Notes: a model not told the origin generated them from the letters alone. A DNA stretch of 64,000 nt from Gemmatimonadota bacterium (GCA_016713435.1 JADJPD010000023.1:1-64000), one strand, 5' to 3'. Positions 19,031-28,160 are shown, counted from the first letter of the stretch. Numbers and translations are program-made.

Positions 19031-20272
19031 TTGGCGCACCGCGTCGTTGTCACCGGCCTTGGGCTCGTCACGCCCCTCGGGCCGGATGTCGAGAGCACCT
19101 GGGCCGGCCTGCTCGCAGGCCGGTCCGGCGCTGCGCCGATCACCAAGTTCGATCCGGCGCGCCTCGGCGTCCGCTTCGCCTGCGAGGTGAAGGGCTTCGA
19201 CCCGCTCCAGTACATGGACCGGAAGGAGTCCCGGCGCTACGACCTCTTCGCCCAGTTTGCCCTGGGCGCCGCCCACCAGGCGGTGACCATGGCGGGGCTC
19301 GAGGGGAAGTTCCCCGACCCGGACCGCACCGGCGTCGTCATCGGCAGCGGCATCGGCGGGATGCAGACGTACGAGGAGAACTGCACCGCCTACGTGCAGA
19401 AGGGCCCGGAGCGGGTCTCCCCGTTCTTCGTCCCCATGTACATCCCGGACATCGCGGCGGGGCTCGTCTCCATCCGCTATGGCCTGAAGGGCCCCAACTT
19501 CGCCACGGTCTCGGCCTGCGCGTCGTCGGCGCACGCCATCGGCGAGTCGTACAAGATGATCAAGCACGGCACCGCGGTCGCCATGGTGGCGGGCGGCGCC
19601 GAGGCGGCCATCACCGGCCTCACGGTGGCCGCGTTCGACAACATGCGCGCCCTCTCGCGCCGCAATGACGCCCCCGAGCAGGCCAGCCGCCCGTTCGACA
19701 AGGACCGCGACGGCTTCGTCCTCGGTGACGGCGGCGCCGTGGTGGTGCTGGAGAGCCTCGAGCACGCACTGGCGCGCGGGGCCACCATCCTGGGGGAGGT
19801 CGTCGGCTACGGCATGAGCGGCGACGCGCACCACATCACCAGCCCCCCGGACGACGGCAACGGCGCCGCGCGGGCCATCGTGCACTGCCTCGAGGACGGC
19901 AACATCCGCCTCGACGAGGTGGACTACATCAACGCCCACGGCACCTCCACGCCCCAGGGCGACGTGGCCGAGACCAAGGCGGTCAAGTCGGTCTTCGGCG
20001 AGCACGCGAAGAAGCTGATCTTCGCCTCCACCAAGTCCATGACCGGCCACCTGCTCGGGGGCGCGGGCGCGCTCGAGTGCATCGCCTCGCTCCTCGCCGT
20101 GAAGACCGGCAAGGTCCCGCCCACCATCAACCAGGTGACCCCGGATCCCGAGTGCGACCTCTACTCGGTGCCGAACACCATGATCGAGCGGAACCTCCGC
20201 GTGGCCCTCTCCAACTCCTTCGGGTTCGGCGGCCACAACGTCACCCTGGCGGTCCGGAAGTACGAGGCCTAG
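19031..20272 (+). CDS. fabF: Beta-ketoacyl-ACP synthase II
   Basis: Elongating condensing enzyme, 413 residues. TTG start; it gives the standard N-terminus AHRVVVTGLGLVTPLG. The Cys-His-His triad is intact: Cys163 (SACASSAH), His303 (NAHGTSTPQGD), His340 (KSMTGHLLGGAG). Last gene of the lipid operon, followed by a stem-loop. Confidence 0.96.
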   Translation: MAHRVVVTGLGLVTPLGPDVESTWAGLLAGRSGAAPITKFDPARLGVRFACEVKGFDPLQYMDRKESRRYDLFAQFALGAAHQAVTMAGLEGKFPDPDRTGVVIGSGIGGMQTYEENCTAYVQKGPERVSPFFVPMYIPDIAAGLVSIRYGLKGPNFATVSACASSAHAIGESYKMIKHGTAVAMVAGGAEAAITGLTVAAFDNMRALSRRNDAPEQASRPFDKDRDGFVLGDGGAVVVLESLEHALARGATILGEVVGYGMSGDAHHITSPPDDGNGAARAIVHCLEDGNIRLDEVDYINAHGTSTPQGDVAETKAVKSVFGEHAKKLIFASTKSMTGHLLGGAGALECIASLLAVKTGKVPPTINQVTPDPECDLYSVPNTMIERNLRVALSNSFGFGGHNVTLAVRKYEA

Positions 20273-20306
20273 GCCCGCCCGCGGGTGCCACGGCAGGGAA
20301 CCAGTC

Positions 20307-20336
20307 GGCCCCGGGTGACGTTCGTCATCCGGGGCC
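20307..20336 (+). terminator. Stem-loop terminator after fabF
   Basis: Inverted repeat of 13 bp (20307-20319 with 20324-20336) with one G-T pair and a 4-base GTTC loop; the lower half GGCCCCGG/CCGGGGCC is perfect. Lies 34 bases after the fabF stop and before the next gene start. No clear T-run. Confidence 0.6.
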
Positions 20337-20386
20337 CCATCTTGTCCGGGTCCCGTCCCACCCCCGTCTCCGCCCCCCGGAGTCCC

Positions 20387-21493
20387 ATGTGCGCCTGGCA
20401 CCACCTCGGCACCCGCGAGGAACTGCTCGCACGGGTGCCCTTCGCCCTCAAGCTCGACCGCCAGCAGGTGGCCCTGTTCCACCACGAGGGCGTCTTCCGC
20501 GCCATCGGCAACCGCTGCAACCACAAGGGCGGCCCGCTGTGCGAGGGGCAGGTCCGCGGGGAGTTCGTGATGTGTCCCTGGCACGCGTGGGAGTACAGCG
20601 TGGTCACCGGGAAGGGGCCGCCGGGCTACGACGAGGAAGCGGTGCCCACCTTCCCGGTGGAGGAGCGCGCGGACGGCATCTGGCTCGACACCGATCCGCG
20701 GACGCCCCGGCGGCTGGTGAAGCATGACCCGCACCCGCTCACCGTGCTCACGCCGCGGGGCGACGGTCCGCCACGGGTGGTCGGCATTTCCACCACCGGG
20801 ATGGATGCCGTCAACCCGCGGCTCTCCACCTCGGACCTGCTGCTGGAGGCCGCGCTGGGCCACGCCGCTTCCGCGCTGGGTGCCGAGACCCGGCTGCTCC
20901 GGCTCCGGGACCTGGCCTTCCGCGCCTGCGAGGGCAACTACTCCAAGGCCGCGCACGCCTGCACCTGGCCCTGCGCCATCACCGAGCGCGACCCCGACGA
21001 CCAGCTCACCCCCGTCTACGAGGCGCTGGTGCAGTGGGCCGACGTGGTGCTCGTGGCCACGCCCATCCGCTGGGGGCAGGCCTCGAGCCTGTACCATCGG
21101 ATGGCGGAGCGGCTCAACTGCATCCAGAACCAGATGACGATCCACAACCGCTGCCTCATCCACTCCAAGGTGGCGGCGTTCATCATCACGGGCGGGCAGG
21201 ACAACGTGCAGGGCGTGGCGGGCGGGCTGCTGACCTTCTGGGCGGAACTGGGATTCGTCTTCCCGCAGTTCCCCTTCATCGCCCATTCGCGCGGGTGGGA
21301 TGCCGAGGACATGGAGAACAACGTCCGCGACGTGCGGCAGAGCTCGGCGCTCCACGCCGCGGCCGGCGAACTCGTGGGGCGTGCCGTGGAGCTGTGGCGC
21401 ACCCTGCCGCGCGCCGGGACGCCGGACCGGCCGATGGAACGGAGTGGGAGGAAGGCCCAGCCGCTCTTCCCCGCCGGTGGCGGGGAGGGGTGA
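20387..21493 (+). CDS. Rieske [2Fe-2S] - flavodoxin/FMN-reductase-like fusion protein
   Basis: 368 residues from ATG 20387 (an alternative GTG at 20285 would run across the stem-loop and is unlikely). The N-terminal ~105 residues are a Rieske domain with all four ligands: Cys44-x-His46 (CNH) and Cys63-x2-His66 (CPWH). From about residue 125 follows a NAD(P)H-dependent FMN reductase/flavodoxin-like domain, with VVGISTTGMD as the flavin phosphate loop and ADVVLVATPIRWGQASSLYHRMAERL as the second flavin segment. The two redox centres on one chain suggest intraprotein electron transfer from NAD(P)H via FMN to the cluster. Substrate and partner are unknown. It abuts the convergent gene with no gap. 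Confidence 0.82.
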   Translation: MCAWHHLGTREELLARVPFALKLDRQQVALFHHEGVFRAIGNRCNHKGGPLCEGQVRGEFVMCPWHAWEYSVVTGKGPPGYDEEAVPTFPVEERADGIWLDTDPRTPRRLVKHDPHPLTVLTPRGDGPPRVVGISTTGMDAVNPRLSTSDLLLEAALGHAASALGAETRLLRLRDLAFRACEGNYSKAAHACTWPCAITERDPDDQLTPVYEALVQWADVVLVATPIRWGQASSLYHRMAERLNCIQNQMTIHNRCLIHSKVAAFIITGGQDNVQGVAGGLLTFWAELGFVFPQFPFIAHSRGWDAEDMENNVRDVRQSSALHAAAGELVGRAVELWRTLPRAGTPDRPMERSGRKAQPLFPAGGGEG

Positions 21494-22570
21494 TCAGCGG
21501 ACCCGGCGCGGCGGCAGGGAGTCGGCGCCGATGGCGCCGAGCAGGACGCGCAGCGGCGGGCCGATGCGCCGGCTGCCCGGGGCGTCCACCTCACGCAGGC
21601 GACGGAGATCCAGGCGGAGCTGGTCGTAGAGGAATCCCGCCGTGTCGCTCGAGAGCATGATGGTGCCGGCGCTGAAGCGTGGTGGCTCGGCCTGCGCCGC
21701 GAGGAGGCCGAAACTCTGTTCCAGCGTCAGGAGGAGCTGGTCGGCGTGGGTGGCATCGCCCCGGGGCTCGGGGGTGCTGATGCGGACCAGCCACTCCTGC
21801 GCCTCGAGACGGTCCCAGGCCCCGCTGCGGGTGAGCGATTCCGAGGTGTCCTTGTAGGCCGCCCAGAGGCGCCGGAGGTTGCCGCGGTACGCGGCCACGG
21901 CGGGCCGGAGGCGGCCCAGCCGGGCCAGGTTGTCCCGCAGGCTGTCCGGGGAGGCCAGGCGAGCCGGGCTCATGAGGTCCCGGAGCCCAAAGCGCGAGAT
22001 GCTGTCCTCGAACGCCGCCGTGGCCTGGGCCTGGGCGGCCGTGAGCCGGCGGGCCAGGTTGTACGGTGCCCGAAGCTGCTGGGGGGTGAGGGTCCCGCCG
22101 CGCGCGCCGCTGGCCGACGGCCGGGGAGCGTCCGCCACCCCCCGGCCTTTCCAGATGCCGCCATCGGACGTGGGGCGGCCCGGCCGGAACGCGATCGCCA
22201 GGCTGGCCAGGAAGAGCAGGGCGCCTGCCGCCGTGATGGCGTGCTGCCGCCAGCGCGGCTTGCGCCGCCCCTCCAGCTCGCGGGCGCTATAGGAGAACAT
22301 CTGGTACACCTGCGGCCCCCCCGGCTCCCCCGTCCCGACCTCCGCCGGCTTGGGCGGCAACGGCTCGGCGCTCCCCTCGGCCACCAGCGCTGCCGCGCGC
22401 GCCTGCGCCGCCCCGTACTCGGGGTGGCGCACGATGGGCAGCCATTGCTGATTCTTGGAGTGGAAGATCTCCGCCTGCTCGCTCACGACCCCGCTGTTGA
22501 TCCCCAGCGCGAGTTCCTCGACCGAGCGATAGACGGCTTCCTCCCCGGAGGCGAGCCGGACCCGGAACAT
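21494..22570 (-). CDS. Conserved membrane protein, paralogue of its upstream neighbour
   Basis: 358 residues. ATG at 22570 is preferred over GTG 22576 because it aligns with the neighbour (both start MFRVR). Layout: a short N-terminal domain (1-65) with alternating hydrophobic residues ending EIFHSKNQQWLPIVRHPEY, resembling a GYF_2-like small domain; a proline-rich linker; one membrane helix at about 115-135 (AITAAGALLFLASLAIAF); then an alpha-helical, probably periplasmic, C-terminal part. The N-terminal domain would be cytoplasmic. No enzymatic motif is seen. The stop is immediately adjacent to the stop of the Rieske-flavodoxin gene on the other strand. Function unknown. Confidence 0.7.
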   Translation of the reverse strand: MFRVRLASGEEAVYRSVEELALGINSGVVSEQAEIFHSKNQQWLPIVRHPEYGAAQARAAALVAEGSAEPLPPKPAEVGTGEPGGPQVYQMFSYSARELEGRRKPRWRQHAITAAGALLFLASLAIAFRPGRPTSDGGIWKGRGVADAPRPSASGARGGTLTPQQLRAPYNLARRLTAAQAQATAAFEDSISRFGLRDLMSPARLASPDSLRDNLARLGRLRPAVAAYRGNLRRLWAAYKDTSESLTRSGAWDRLEAQEWLVRISTPEPRGDATHADQLLLTLEQSFGLLAAQAEPPRFSAGTIMLSSDTAGFLYDQLRLDLRRLREVDAPGSRRIGPPLRVLLGAIGADSLPPRRVR

Positions 22571-22580
22571 GGCCACAATA

Positions 22581-22611
22581 GTAGCCCGCTCCCCGGGCTA
22601 CGGGGAGCGGG
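22581..22611 (-). promoter_or_regulatory. Two mutually exclusive hairpins between the tandem paralogues
   Basis: Hairpin A pairs 22581-22588 (GTAGCCCG) with 22594-22601 (8 bp, 5-base loop). Hairpin B pairs 22585-22594 (CCCGCTCCCC) with 22602-22611 (10 bp, 7-base loop). They share bases 22585-22601, so only one can form. On the minus-strand transcript this lies between the stop of one paralogue and 10 bases upstream of the start of the other, where it could act as an attenuator or control ribosome access. Confidence 0.5.
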
Positions 22612-22625
22612 AGTGGCGCCCTGAC

Positions 22626-23666
22626 TCAGGGTTGTGGGACGGGCGGTGTCGGGTTCCCGAGCGCGGGAAGGAGCAGGCCGAGCGTGTACGTGGGGCGGGC
22701 TTGGGCCGCGCCGTCGAGGGCGGTCAGGTAGGCGGCGCGAAGCTCGGTGTACGCCGCCGCGGCGCGCGCATCGGCAAACCGGAGGGTGGCGCCCTGGACG
22801 GTCACGCGGTCGCCCTGGGCCAGTACCAGGCCCACCAGGGTGTCCGCGGCGGCCAGGACCTGCCGGGCGGCCTCGGCCGAGGCGAAGGGCTCACGGAGCG
22901 AGGAGGCGGAGTCGGTGATGCTGGCGCGGTAGGACTCCTCCAGCATGAGCTCCTGGCCGCGGAAGGCCGCCAGCAGGTTCTGGGCGGCGGCGATCCGGCG
23001 GCGGGTGGCCCGGAGGCTGTCGGGGCCCTTCAGCCGGCTGGGGCGCCAGAGGCCGTCCAGGCCCACGTACTCCAGGCCTTCCCGGACGTCACGGCGGGCC
23101 GCATCGTACCCCTCGGTGTAGGCGGGGGAGATGGCGGCCCGGGTGGCGGCCATCCGGCTGGTGACGGAACCCGCAGGCGCCGCCATGGTGTCGGGGTCGG
23201 CTGGGCGATCGAGTGGCAGCGGATCGGAGGGCCGGACCGGGGCGTTCCAGGGGTCCGCCTCGGCCGGGGCCGGGGCAGGGAGCTGTGCCATCGCCGGCGC
23301 GGCCGGCCGATCAAACCGGGCCTTCAGGGCCGGGTAGGCCCCCGCACCGAGCCCGATCACGACAATACCACCCGCCAGGGCCAGCATGGTCCGGAGCTTC
23401 CCGGCCCGGCTCTGGATGGCATCCCGCTCGGTTCGCGGGGCGGCCGGTTCGGGAACGGCGGGGGCCGGGGTCTCGATGACCCCGGCGCCGGAGGCAGCCA
23501 GGAATGTCTGGTAGGCAGGGTGGGTCTCGACTGGGAGCCACGTCCCCGTCCGGCTGTGGAAAACCTCGAACCCGTGACCGACCTCGCCCAGCGAGATGGC
23601 CTGAGCGAGCTCCGCGCTCGACTCGTAGGACCGCTCGACGCCCTTGGGATTCCTGACCCGGAACAT
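22626..23666 (-). CDS. Conserved membrane protein, paralogue of its downstream neighbour
   Basis: 346 residues from ATG 23666; the longer frame to 23798 has no similarity to the neighbour. Same layout as the 21494-22570 product: small N-terminal domain (1-60; MFRVRNPKGVERSYESS then EVFHSRTGTWLPVETHPAY), proline-rich linker, a single membrane helix (about 95-115, MLALAGGIVVIGLGAGAYPAL), and an extracytoplasmic helical region with repeated Ala/Arg/Leu-rich segments. In both paralogues the C-terminal part contains similar DSLR-type and LTA/LAAF-type helices. No known function; the shared N-terminal domain with variable C-terminus hints at a sensor or scaffold. Confidence 0.7.
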   Translation of the reverse strand: MFRVRNPKGVERSYESSAELAQAISLGEVGHGFEVFHSRTGTWLPVETHPAYQTFLAASGAGVIETPAPAVPEPAAPRTERDAIQSRAGKLRTMLALAGGIVVIGLGAGAYPALKARFDRPAAPAMAQLPAPAPAEADPWNAPVRPSDPLPLDRPADPDTMAAPAGSVTSRMAATRAAISPAYTEGYDAARRDVREGLEYVGLDGLWRPSRLKGPDSLRATRRRIAAAQNLLAAFRGQELMLEESYRASITDSASSLREPFASAEAARQVLAAADTLVGLVLAQGDRVTVQGATLRFADARAAAAYTELRAAYLTALDGAAQARPTYTLGLLLPALGNPTPPVPQP

Positions 23667-23768
23667 GTGCCCTCGCCGCTGGGATGGGTGACCTGCCCAG
23701 ACCAGTACACGTTGCGTGCCGGGGAGCTGACACTTCCCTGTCTGGCCCCCAATTTTATGCAGGGTGGA

Positions 23769-23797
23769 TTGCATGCCTAGAAAACACTTCATATGCA
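23769..23797 (+). promoter_or_regulatory. Candidate promoter in the AT-richer gap before the amidase
   Basis: TTGCAT (23769-23774) and TATGCA (23792-23797), 17 bases apart. The 290-base gap 23667-23956 separates divergent genes and is clearly less GC-rich than its surroundings; it should hold promoters for both. A good Shine-Dalgarno (AGGAGG, 23947-23952) precedes the amidase ATG. No other structure seen here. Confidence 0.4.
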
Positions 23798-23956
23798 TGA
23801 GTGGATATCTCTACAGGAATAGCACTTAGTGCGCTTCTCTGCTTGAGAATCCACATGAAGTATCTCGCCAAAACGCCCCTCATGTTGTGAGCCAACCAGT
23901 GGGGCCTGAATGCGAAGTCTCGCAATTTGACCGGTCCTTGCGACTAGGAGGCAGTA

Positions 23957-25639
23957 ATGGCCGAGGGGAGTTCAGGGGGCGGGATGACTCGTCGCGGGTT
24001 CGTGGTGGTCGGAGGACTGTTGGCTTCTGCTGCCGTTCCGGCCGCTGCTATTGGCAGGAAGCGCGAAAGTCACTTATCAACATCGCCGCTAATGCCCGGC
24101 GGTGTCCCCTTCAAGCCGGACCCGTTCGAACTCTCCGAGGCGACAGTCGCCGAATTGGCGGAAGGGCTGGGGAATGGGCGGTGGAGCAGCCTCGATCTGG
24201 TGCGGCTCTACGGTGAGCGGATCGACGCCTTGGACCAGCGCGGCCCCACCCTCCGCCACATGCTGGACCGGAACCCCGATGCCGAGGCCATCGCCGACCA
24301 GCTGGACAGGGAACGGAAGGCGGGAAGGTCGCGGGGGCTTCTCCACGGCATCCCTGTGGTGGTCAAGGACAACATCGACACCGGCGACCGGATGACCACC
24401 ACCGCCGGCTCCATGGCCCTCGCCGGCTCCCACGCTCCCCGGGATGCCTTTCTGGTGGAGCGCCTCCGGGCTGCCGGCGCCATCATCCTGGGGAAGACCA
24501 ACCTGACCGAATGGGCCAACTTCCGGTCCACCCGGGCTTCGAGCGGCTGGAGCAGCCGGGGCGGGCAGGGCAAGAACCCGGTCTGCCTGGACCGGACCCC
24601 CTGCGGCTCCAGTTCCGGGACCGGCGGGGCGATCGCCGCCTGCTACGCCGCGGTGGGAATCGGGACGGAGACCGACGGCTCCGTCACCTGCCCGAGCGCC
24701 ACGGTCGGACTGGTGGGGCTCAAGCCCACCGTGGGCCTGGTGAGCCGGAGCGGCATCATCCCCATCTCCGCCACGCAGGACACGGCCGGTCCCATGACCC
24801 GGACCGTGGCCGACGCCGCCATCCTCCTCTCCGCCATCACCGGCGTGGACCCGCGGGATGCCGCCACCTCGGCGAGCCGGACCCATGCCGGGACCGACTA
24901 CCCCCGCTTCCTCGACCGGGCTGCCCTCCAGGGCAAGCGGCTCGGCGTCACGCGGGAGCGCTTCACGGGCTACCACCCCGACACCGACCGGATCTTCGGC
25001 GAGGCCCTCGACGTCCTCCGCCAGCTCGGCGCCATCATCGTGGACCCGGCCAACCTCCCCCACGCCGGCGAGTACGACGAAGCCGAGTACGAGGTGCTCC
25101 TCTACGAGTTCAAGGCGGGGCTCAACGCCTACCTGGCCACCCTGGGGCCGGGCGCGCCGATCCGGACGCTCGAGGAGGCCATCGCCTTCAACGACCGGAA
25201 CGCCGCGCGGGTGATGCCCTACTTCGGGCAGGAGATCTTCCACCTGGCGCAGTCCAAGGGACCGCTCACCACGCCGGCCTACCGGGCCGCCCTCGCCAAG
25301 TGCCGGCGGCTCTCCCGCGAGCTCGGCATCGACGCCGTCATGGCCCGGCATCGGCTCGACGCGCTGGTGGCCCCCACCGGGAACCCCGCCTGGCCCATCG
25401 ACCTTGTGAACGGGGACCATTTCACCGGCTCGGTGACCACGCCCGCCGCGGTGGCGGGCTACCCGCACATCACGGTGCCCATGGGCCGCAGCTTCGGGCT
25501 GCCGGTGGGGCTCTCGTTCTTCGGGAGGGCGTGGAGCGAGGGGGCGCTGCTCGGCATGGCCTACGCCTACGAGCAGGCCAGCATGCACCGGAAGGCGCCG
25601 GAGTTCCTGTCGAGCCTCGAGGTCGGGGCCCCGCTGTAA
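23957..25639 (+). CDS. Tat-exported amidase (amidase signature family)
   Basis: 560-residue Ser-cisSer-Lys hydrolase acting on amides. A twin-arginine signal is present (TRRGFVVVGG at 11-20, then a hydrophobic stretch ending AVPAAA), so the enzyme is exported folded to the periplasm or outside. Lys137 (VVVKDN), the cis-Ser region CGSSSGTGG (216-224) and the nucleophile Ser242 (TETDGSVTCPS) are intact. The substrate is unknown; the closest relatives in architecture are secreted GatA-like amidases rather than true GatA, which is cytoplasmic and operonic with gatC/gatB. Strong Shine-Dalgarno. Confidence 0.88.
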   Translation: MAEGSSGGGMTRRGFVVVGGLLASAAVPAAAIGRKRESHLSTSPLMPGGVPFKPDPFELSEATVAELAEGLGNGRWSSLDLVRLYGERIDALDQRGPTLRHMLDRNPDAEAIADQLDRERKAGRSRGLLHGIPVVVKDNIDTGDRMTTTAGSMALAGSHAPRDAFLVERLRAAGAIILGKTNLTEWANFRSTRASSGWSSRGGQGKNPVCLDRTPCGSSSGTGGAIAACYAAVGIGTETDGSVTCPSATVGLVGLKPTVGLVSRSGIIPISATQDTAGPMTRTVADAAILLSAITGVDPRDAATSASRTHAGTDYPRFLDRAALQGKRLGVTRERFTGYHPDTDRIFGEALDVLRQLGAIIVDPANLPHAGEYDEAEYEVLLYEFKAGLNAYLATLGPGAPIRTLEEAIAFNDRNAARVMPYFGQEIFHLAQSKGPLTTPAYRAALAKCRRLSRELGIDAVMARHRLDALVAPTGNPAWPIDLVNGDHFTGSVTTPAAVAGYPHITVPMGRSFGLPVGLSFFGRAWSEGALLGMAYAYEQASMHRKAPEFLSSLEVGAPL

Positions 25640-25696
25640 GGGCCGGGGTGCTCCCTTATCTTGGGGCGTCCCGAATCCCGTGGCCCTGTCAAGGAA

Positions 25697-26836
25697 ATGC
25701 CTGTGGCGCTGATGCGATCGATGGTGGTGGGGAGCCTCCTGCTGGGACTGGCCCGCGTGGCGGCGGCGCAGGCGCCGGATTCGTCCGGGGCGCCGGCGGC
25801 GGACTCGCTGCCGGCCTACAAGCGGAAGCTGATTGTCCTGCCGTTCATCACGTACTCGCCGGAGACGGCATGGCAGTTCGGCGCGGGTGGTGGGCTCCAG
25901 TACAAGTGGCCGGGCGCCGAGCGCGACCCGGAGACGCGGCCCTCCTTCTTCTTCGGGGCGGGGACCTACACCACGAAGGGGCAGTGGACGGCCAGCGTGG
26001 GCACGAGCCTGCTGACGCCCGGGAACCGCTGGTGGCTCGACGCGCGCCTGGCCGGGGCCTACTACCCGCTGGTGTACTACGGCGTGGGGCCCGAGGCGCT
26101 CCGCGCCGACAGCAACCGGATGGACAACCGGCTGATCCGCGCCGAGGTCAAGGTGCTGCGGCGGGTGGCGCGGGACCTCTTCGTGGGGCCGTACTATCGG
26201 CTGCACTCCTACTTCGACATCGACTGGCAGTACCCGTCGGCCATCCCTCCCACGCTCCAGGGCGGGGACGGCGGCGTGAGCTCCGGGCTCGGCGTGTCGC
26301 TGTCGCTCGACGCGCGGAATTCCATTACCACGCCCACCCGGGGCCACCTGATCCTGGTGGACCTGCTGCAGAACGCCGGCGCCCTCGGCAGCGACTTCGA
26401 CTACGGCTACCTTCTCGTGGACGCCCGCTACTACCTCCCGGTGCGGCGGGGCCGGGACGTGCTGGCCCTCAACCTGTACGGGGAGTTCAACGGGGCCGAG
26501 GTGCCGATCCAGGCCATGTCCATGCTCTCCAACGTCACCACCCAGGAACTGATGCGCGGCATTTACTACGGCCGCTACCGGGATCGGCACGAGGTGGTGG
26601 CGCAGGCGGACTACCGGGGGCACCTCAAGGGGCGGTTCGGGTACGTGCTGTTCGGCGCCGCGGGGAACGTCTTCGGCTCGCCGGGGACCCGCCTGACAGA
26701 TCACCTGAAGCTGACCTACGGCGCCGGGCTACGGTTCAACGTGAACCCGGCGGACCCGCTCAACTTGCGGGTGGACTTCACCCTCAGCAACTTCGGTGAG
26801 TCAGGCGTGACGTTCGGGGCGACGGAGGCGTTCTAG
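25697..26836 (+). CDS. Omp85-type outer-membrane beta-barrel (surface antigen) protein
   Basis: 379 residues. A signal peptide is visible (MRSMVVGSLLLGLARVAAAQ). The rest is an alternating polar/aromatic pattern with glycine-rich strands, and it resembles the C-terminal bacterial surface antigen domain of BamA/TamA (for example SLDARNSITTPTRGHLILVDL and YGAGLRFNVNPADPLNLRVDF). It lacks POTRA domains, so it is a stand-alone barrel, not BamA. Start chosen at ATG 25697; ATG 25712 is also possible. Possibly a transport or patatin-associated pore; role unknown. Confidence 0.75.
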   Translation: MPVALMRSMVVGSLLLGLARVAAAQAPDSSGAPAADSLPAYKRKLIVLPFITYSPETAWQFGAGGGLQYKWPGAERDPETRPSFFFGAGTYTTKGQWTASVGTSLLTPGNRWWLDARLAGAYYPLVYYGVGPEALRADSNRMDNRLIRAEVKVLRRVARDLFVGPYYRLHSYFDIDWQYPSAIPPTLQGGDGGVSSGLGVSLSLDARNSITTPTRGHLILVDLLQNAGALGSDFDYGYLLVDARYYLPVRRGRDVLALNLYGEFNGAEVPIQAMSMLSNVTTQELMRGIYYGRYRDRHEVVAQADYRGHLKGRFGYVLFGAAGNVFGSPGTRLTDHLKLTYGAGLRFNVNPADPLNLRVDFTLSNFGESGVTFGATEAF

Positions 26837-26888
26837 CCTCGAGTGCTGCCCTTGGGCCTTGGCCGGGTCCCATAGTATGGAGTTGCCC

Positions 26889-28160
26889 ATGTCTCTCCGC
26901 CGTGCCGTGCTCTGCTGTGGCATGCTGGCCGCCTGCGAGGGCGGGGGGACCAGCGAGCGCCCCGCCACGATCCCCGCGGTTACGCTCCTCACCCCGGCGC
27001 AGTGGAGCGGTGGCGTGGTGCAGGTGGAGTCGGACGCCTTTCCCGCCCTCGCTACCCTCCCTGCCTTCACGATCGGCGCCGACACGCTCGCGGCCGCGCG
27101 GTTGCCGGCGGACCGAGTCGCGCTCACCCTGCCCGTGCTGGCCAGCGGCAGCGCCGTCCTCGTCGTGCATGGGGAGGGCGACTCCCTGGTCGTGGGCACG
27201 GTGCAGGTCTACGGGATGGGCTCGGCTCACCGATACGCCGTCAACTTCGCGCATGACGCGGTGCCGGTCCCGGGCCCCCGCCCGCGCTTCCTGGCCATGG
27301 GCGACTCCGCCTACACGGCGGCCATCCTCGATCCCGCCACGGGCACCCTCACGCAGGTCAGCGGCGTCGCCCCGCTTCAGTTAGGTGGGTACGCACCGGG
27401 TCCGCTCTCCGGCCGCTACGTGGCGCGAGGGCCCGGCAGTTTCGTGCCGGAGGTCTGGAACCTCTTCCCAGGGGTGACCCATCTCGACACGGTGCCTTTC
27501 TGGGATCCCGCCTCGACCGGCATCGTCCCGCTCACCGACAGCACGTGGGTGGAATGGAGCGACCAGTGGATGAGCGCGGCCAACACCGCCGCGGGCACCC
27601 ACGTCAGCTGGCCGTTCCCCAACACCGGGCGCCTCGTGGTGTCGCCGCGCGGGGACCTGGTGCTGCTGGCCGCCGTCACGACGCACGGGGACCCGCTGCC
27701 GGTCCTCCGCACCGGGACGGCGGGCCCAGCGTTCTTCCTCGCCGGGTTCCTGGCCCTCCGGGCGGCCGCCTTCTCGCCTAGCGGCGACACCCTGCTGGTG
27801 GCCCTCGACTACGCGGCGCAGGAGGACAGCCTGCTGGCCTTCCGCACGGCCGACGGGGCCCGGCTCGGCGGGACCGCGCTGCCGGCCGGGCTGCATCCGA
27901 TCCACCTGTCGCTCGACCCGAGGAATGCGCGGCTGGCCGTGCTGGCCAGCGGTGCGGGGCAGTCGCGCGAAGTGCTGGTCTACAACCGCTTCTCCCTGGC
28001 CCGGGAGGCGACGCTGGCCTGCCCGGGCGGGTGCACCGTGGACATCCAGGTCGCCGAGGTGGACACCGTGGCGAACCGGGTCTGGCTGGTGGGGTATGGG
28101 GGCGTCTGGCATCCCAGCGGCGCCGGGGTGGCGGTGATCGGCTTCGATCTGCTGCCGTGA
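26889..28160 (+). CDS. Lipoprotein with predicted beta-propeller-like repeats, paralogue of next gene
   Basis: 423 residues. ATG 26889 gives a clean lipoprotein signal: MSLRRAVLCCGMLAAC, with lipobox LAAC. An N-terminal domain of about 90 residues (PAQWSGGVVQV ... GADTLAAARL) looks like an Ig-like/IPT fold, followed by repeated segments (SPRGDLVLLAAV, SPSGDTLLVALDYA, DPRNARLAVLAS) of the kind seen in beta-propellers. TAGTAT lies 10 bases before the ATG. The stop overlaps the next, paralogous gene (GTGA). Function unknown. Confidence 0.65.
   Translation: MSLRRAVLCCGMLAACEGGGTSERPATIPAVTLLTPAQWSGGVVQVESDAFPALATLPAFTIGADTLAAARLPADRVALTLPVLASGSAVLVVHGEGDSLVVGTVQVYGMGSAHRYAVNFAHDAVPVPGPRPRFLAMGDSAYTAAILDPATGTLTQVSGVAPLQLGGYAPGPLSGRYVARGPGSFVPEVWNLFPGVTHLDTVPFWDPASTGIVPLTDSTWVEWSDQWMSAANTAAGTHVSWPFPNTGRLVVSPRGDLVLLAAVTTHGDPLPVLRTGTAGPAFFLAGFLALRAAAFSPSGDTLLVALDYAAQEDSLLAFRTADGARLGGTALPAGLHPIHLSLDPRNARLAVLASGAGQSREVLVYNRFSLAREATLACPGGCTVDIQVAEVDTVANRVWLVGYGGVWHPSGAGVAVIGFDLLP

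Noticed and set aside
18761..21355. 864-codon minus-strand frame
   Set aside because: Antisense of acpP, fabF and the Rieske fusion; composition bias only.
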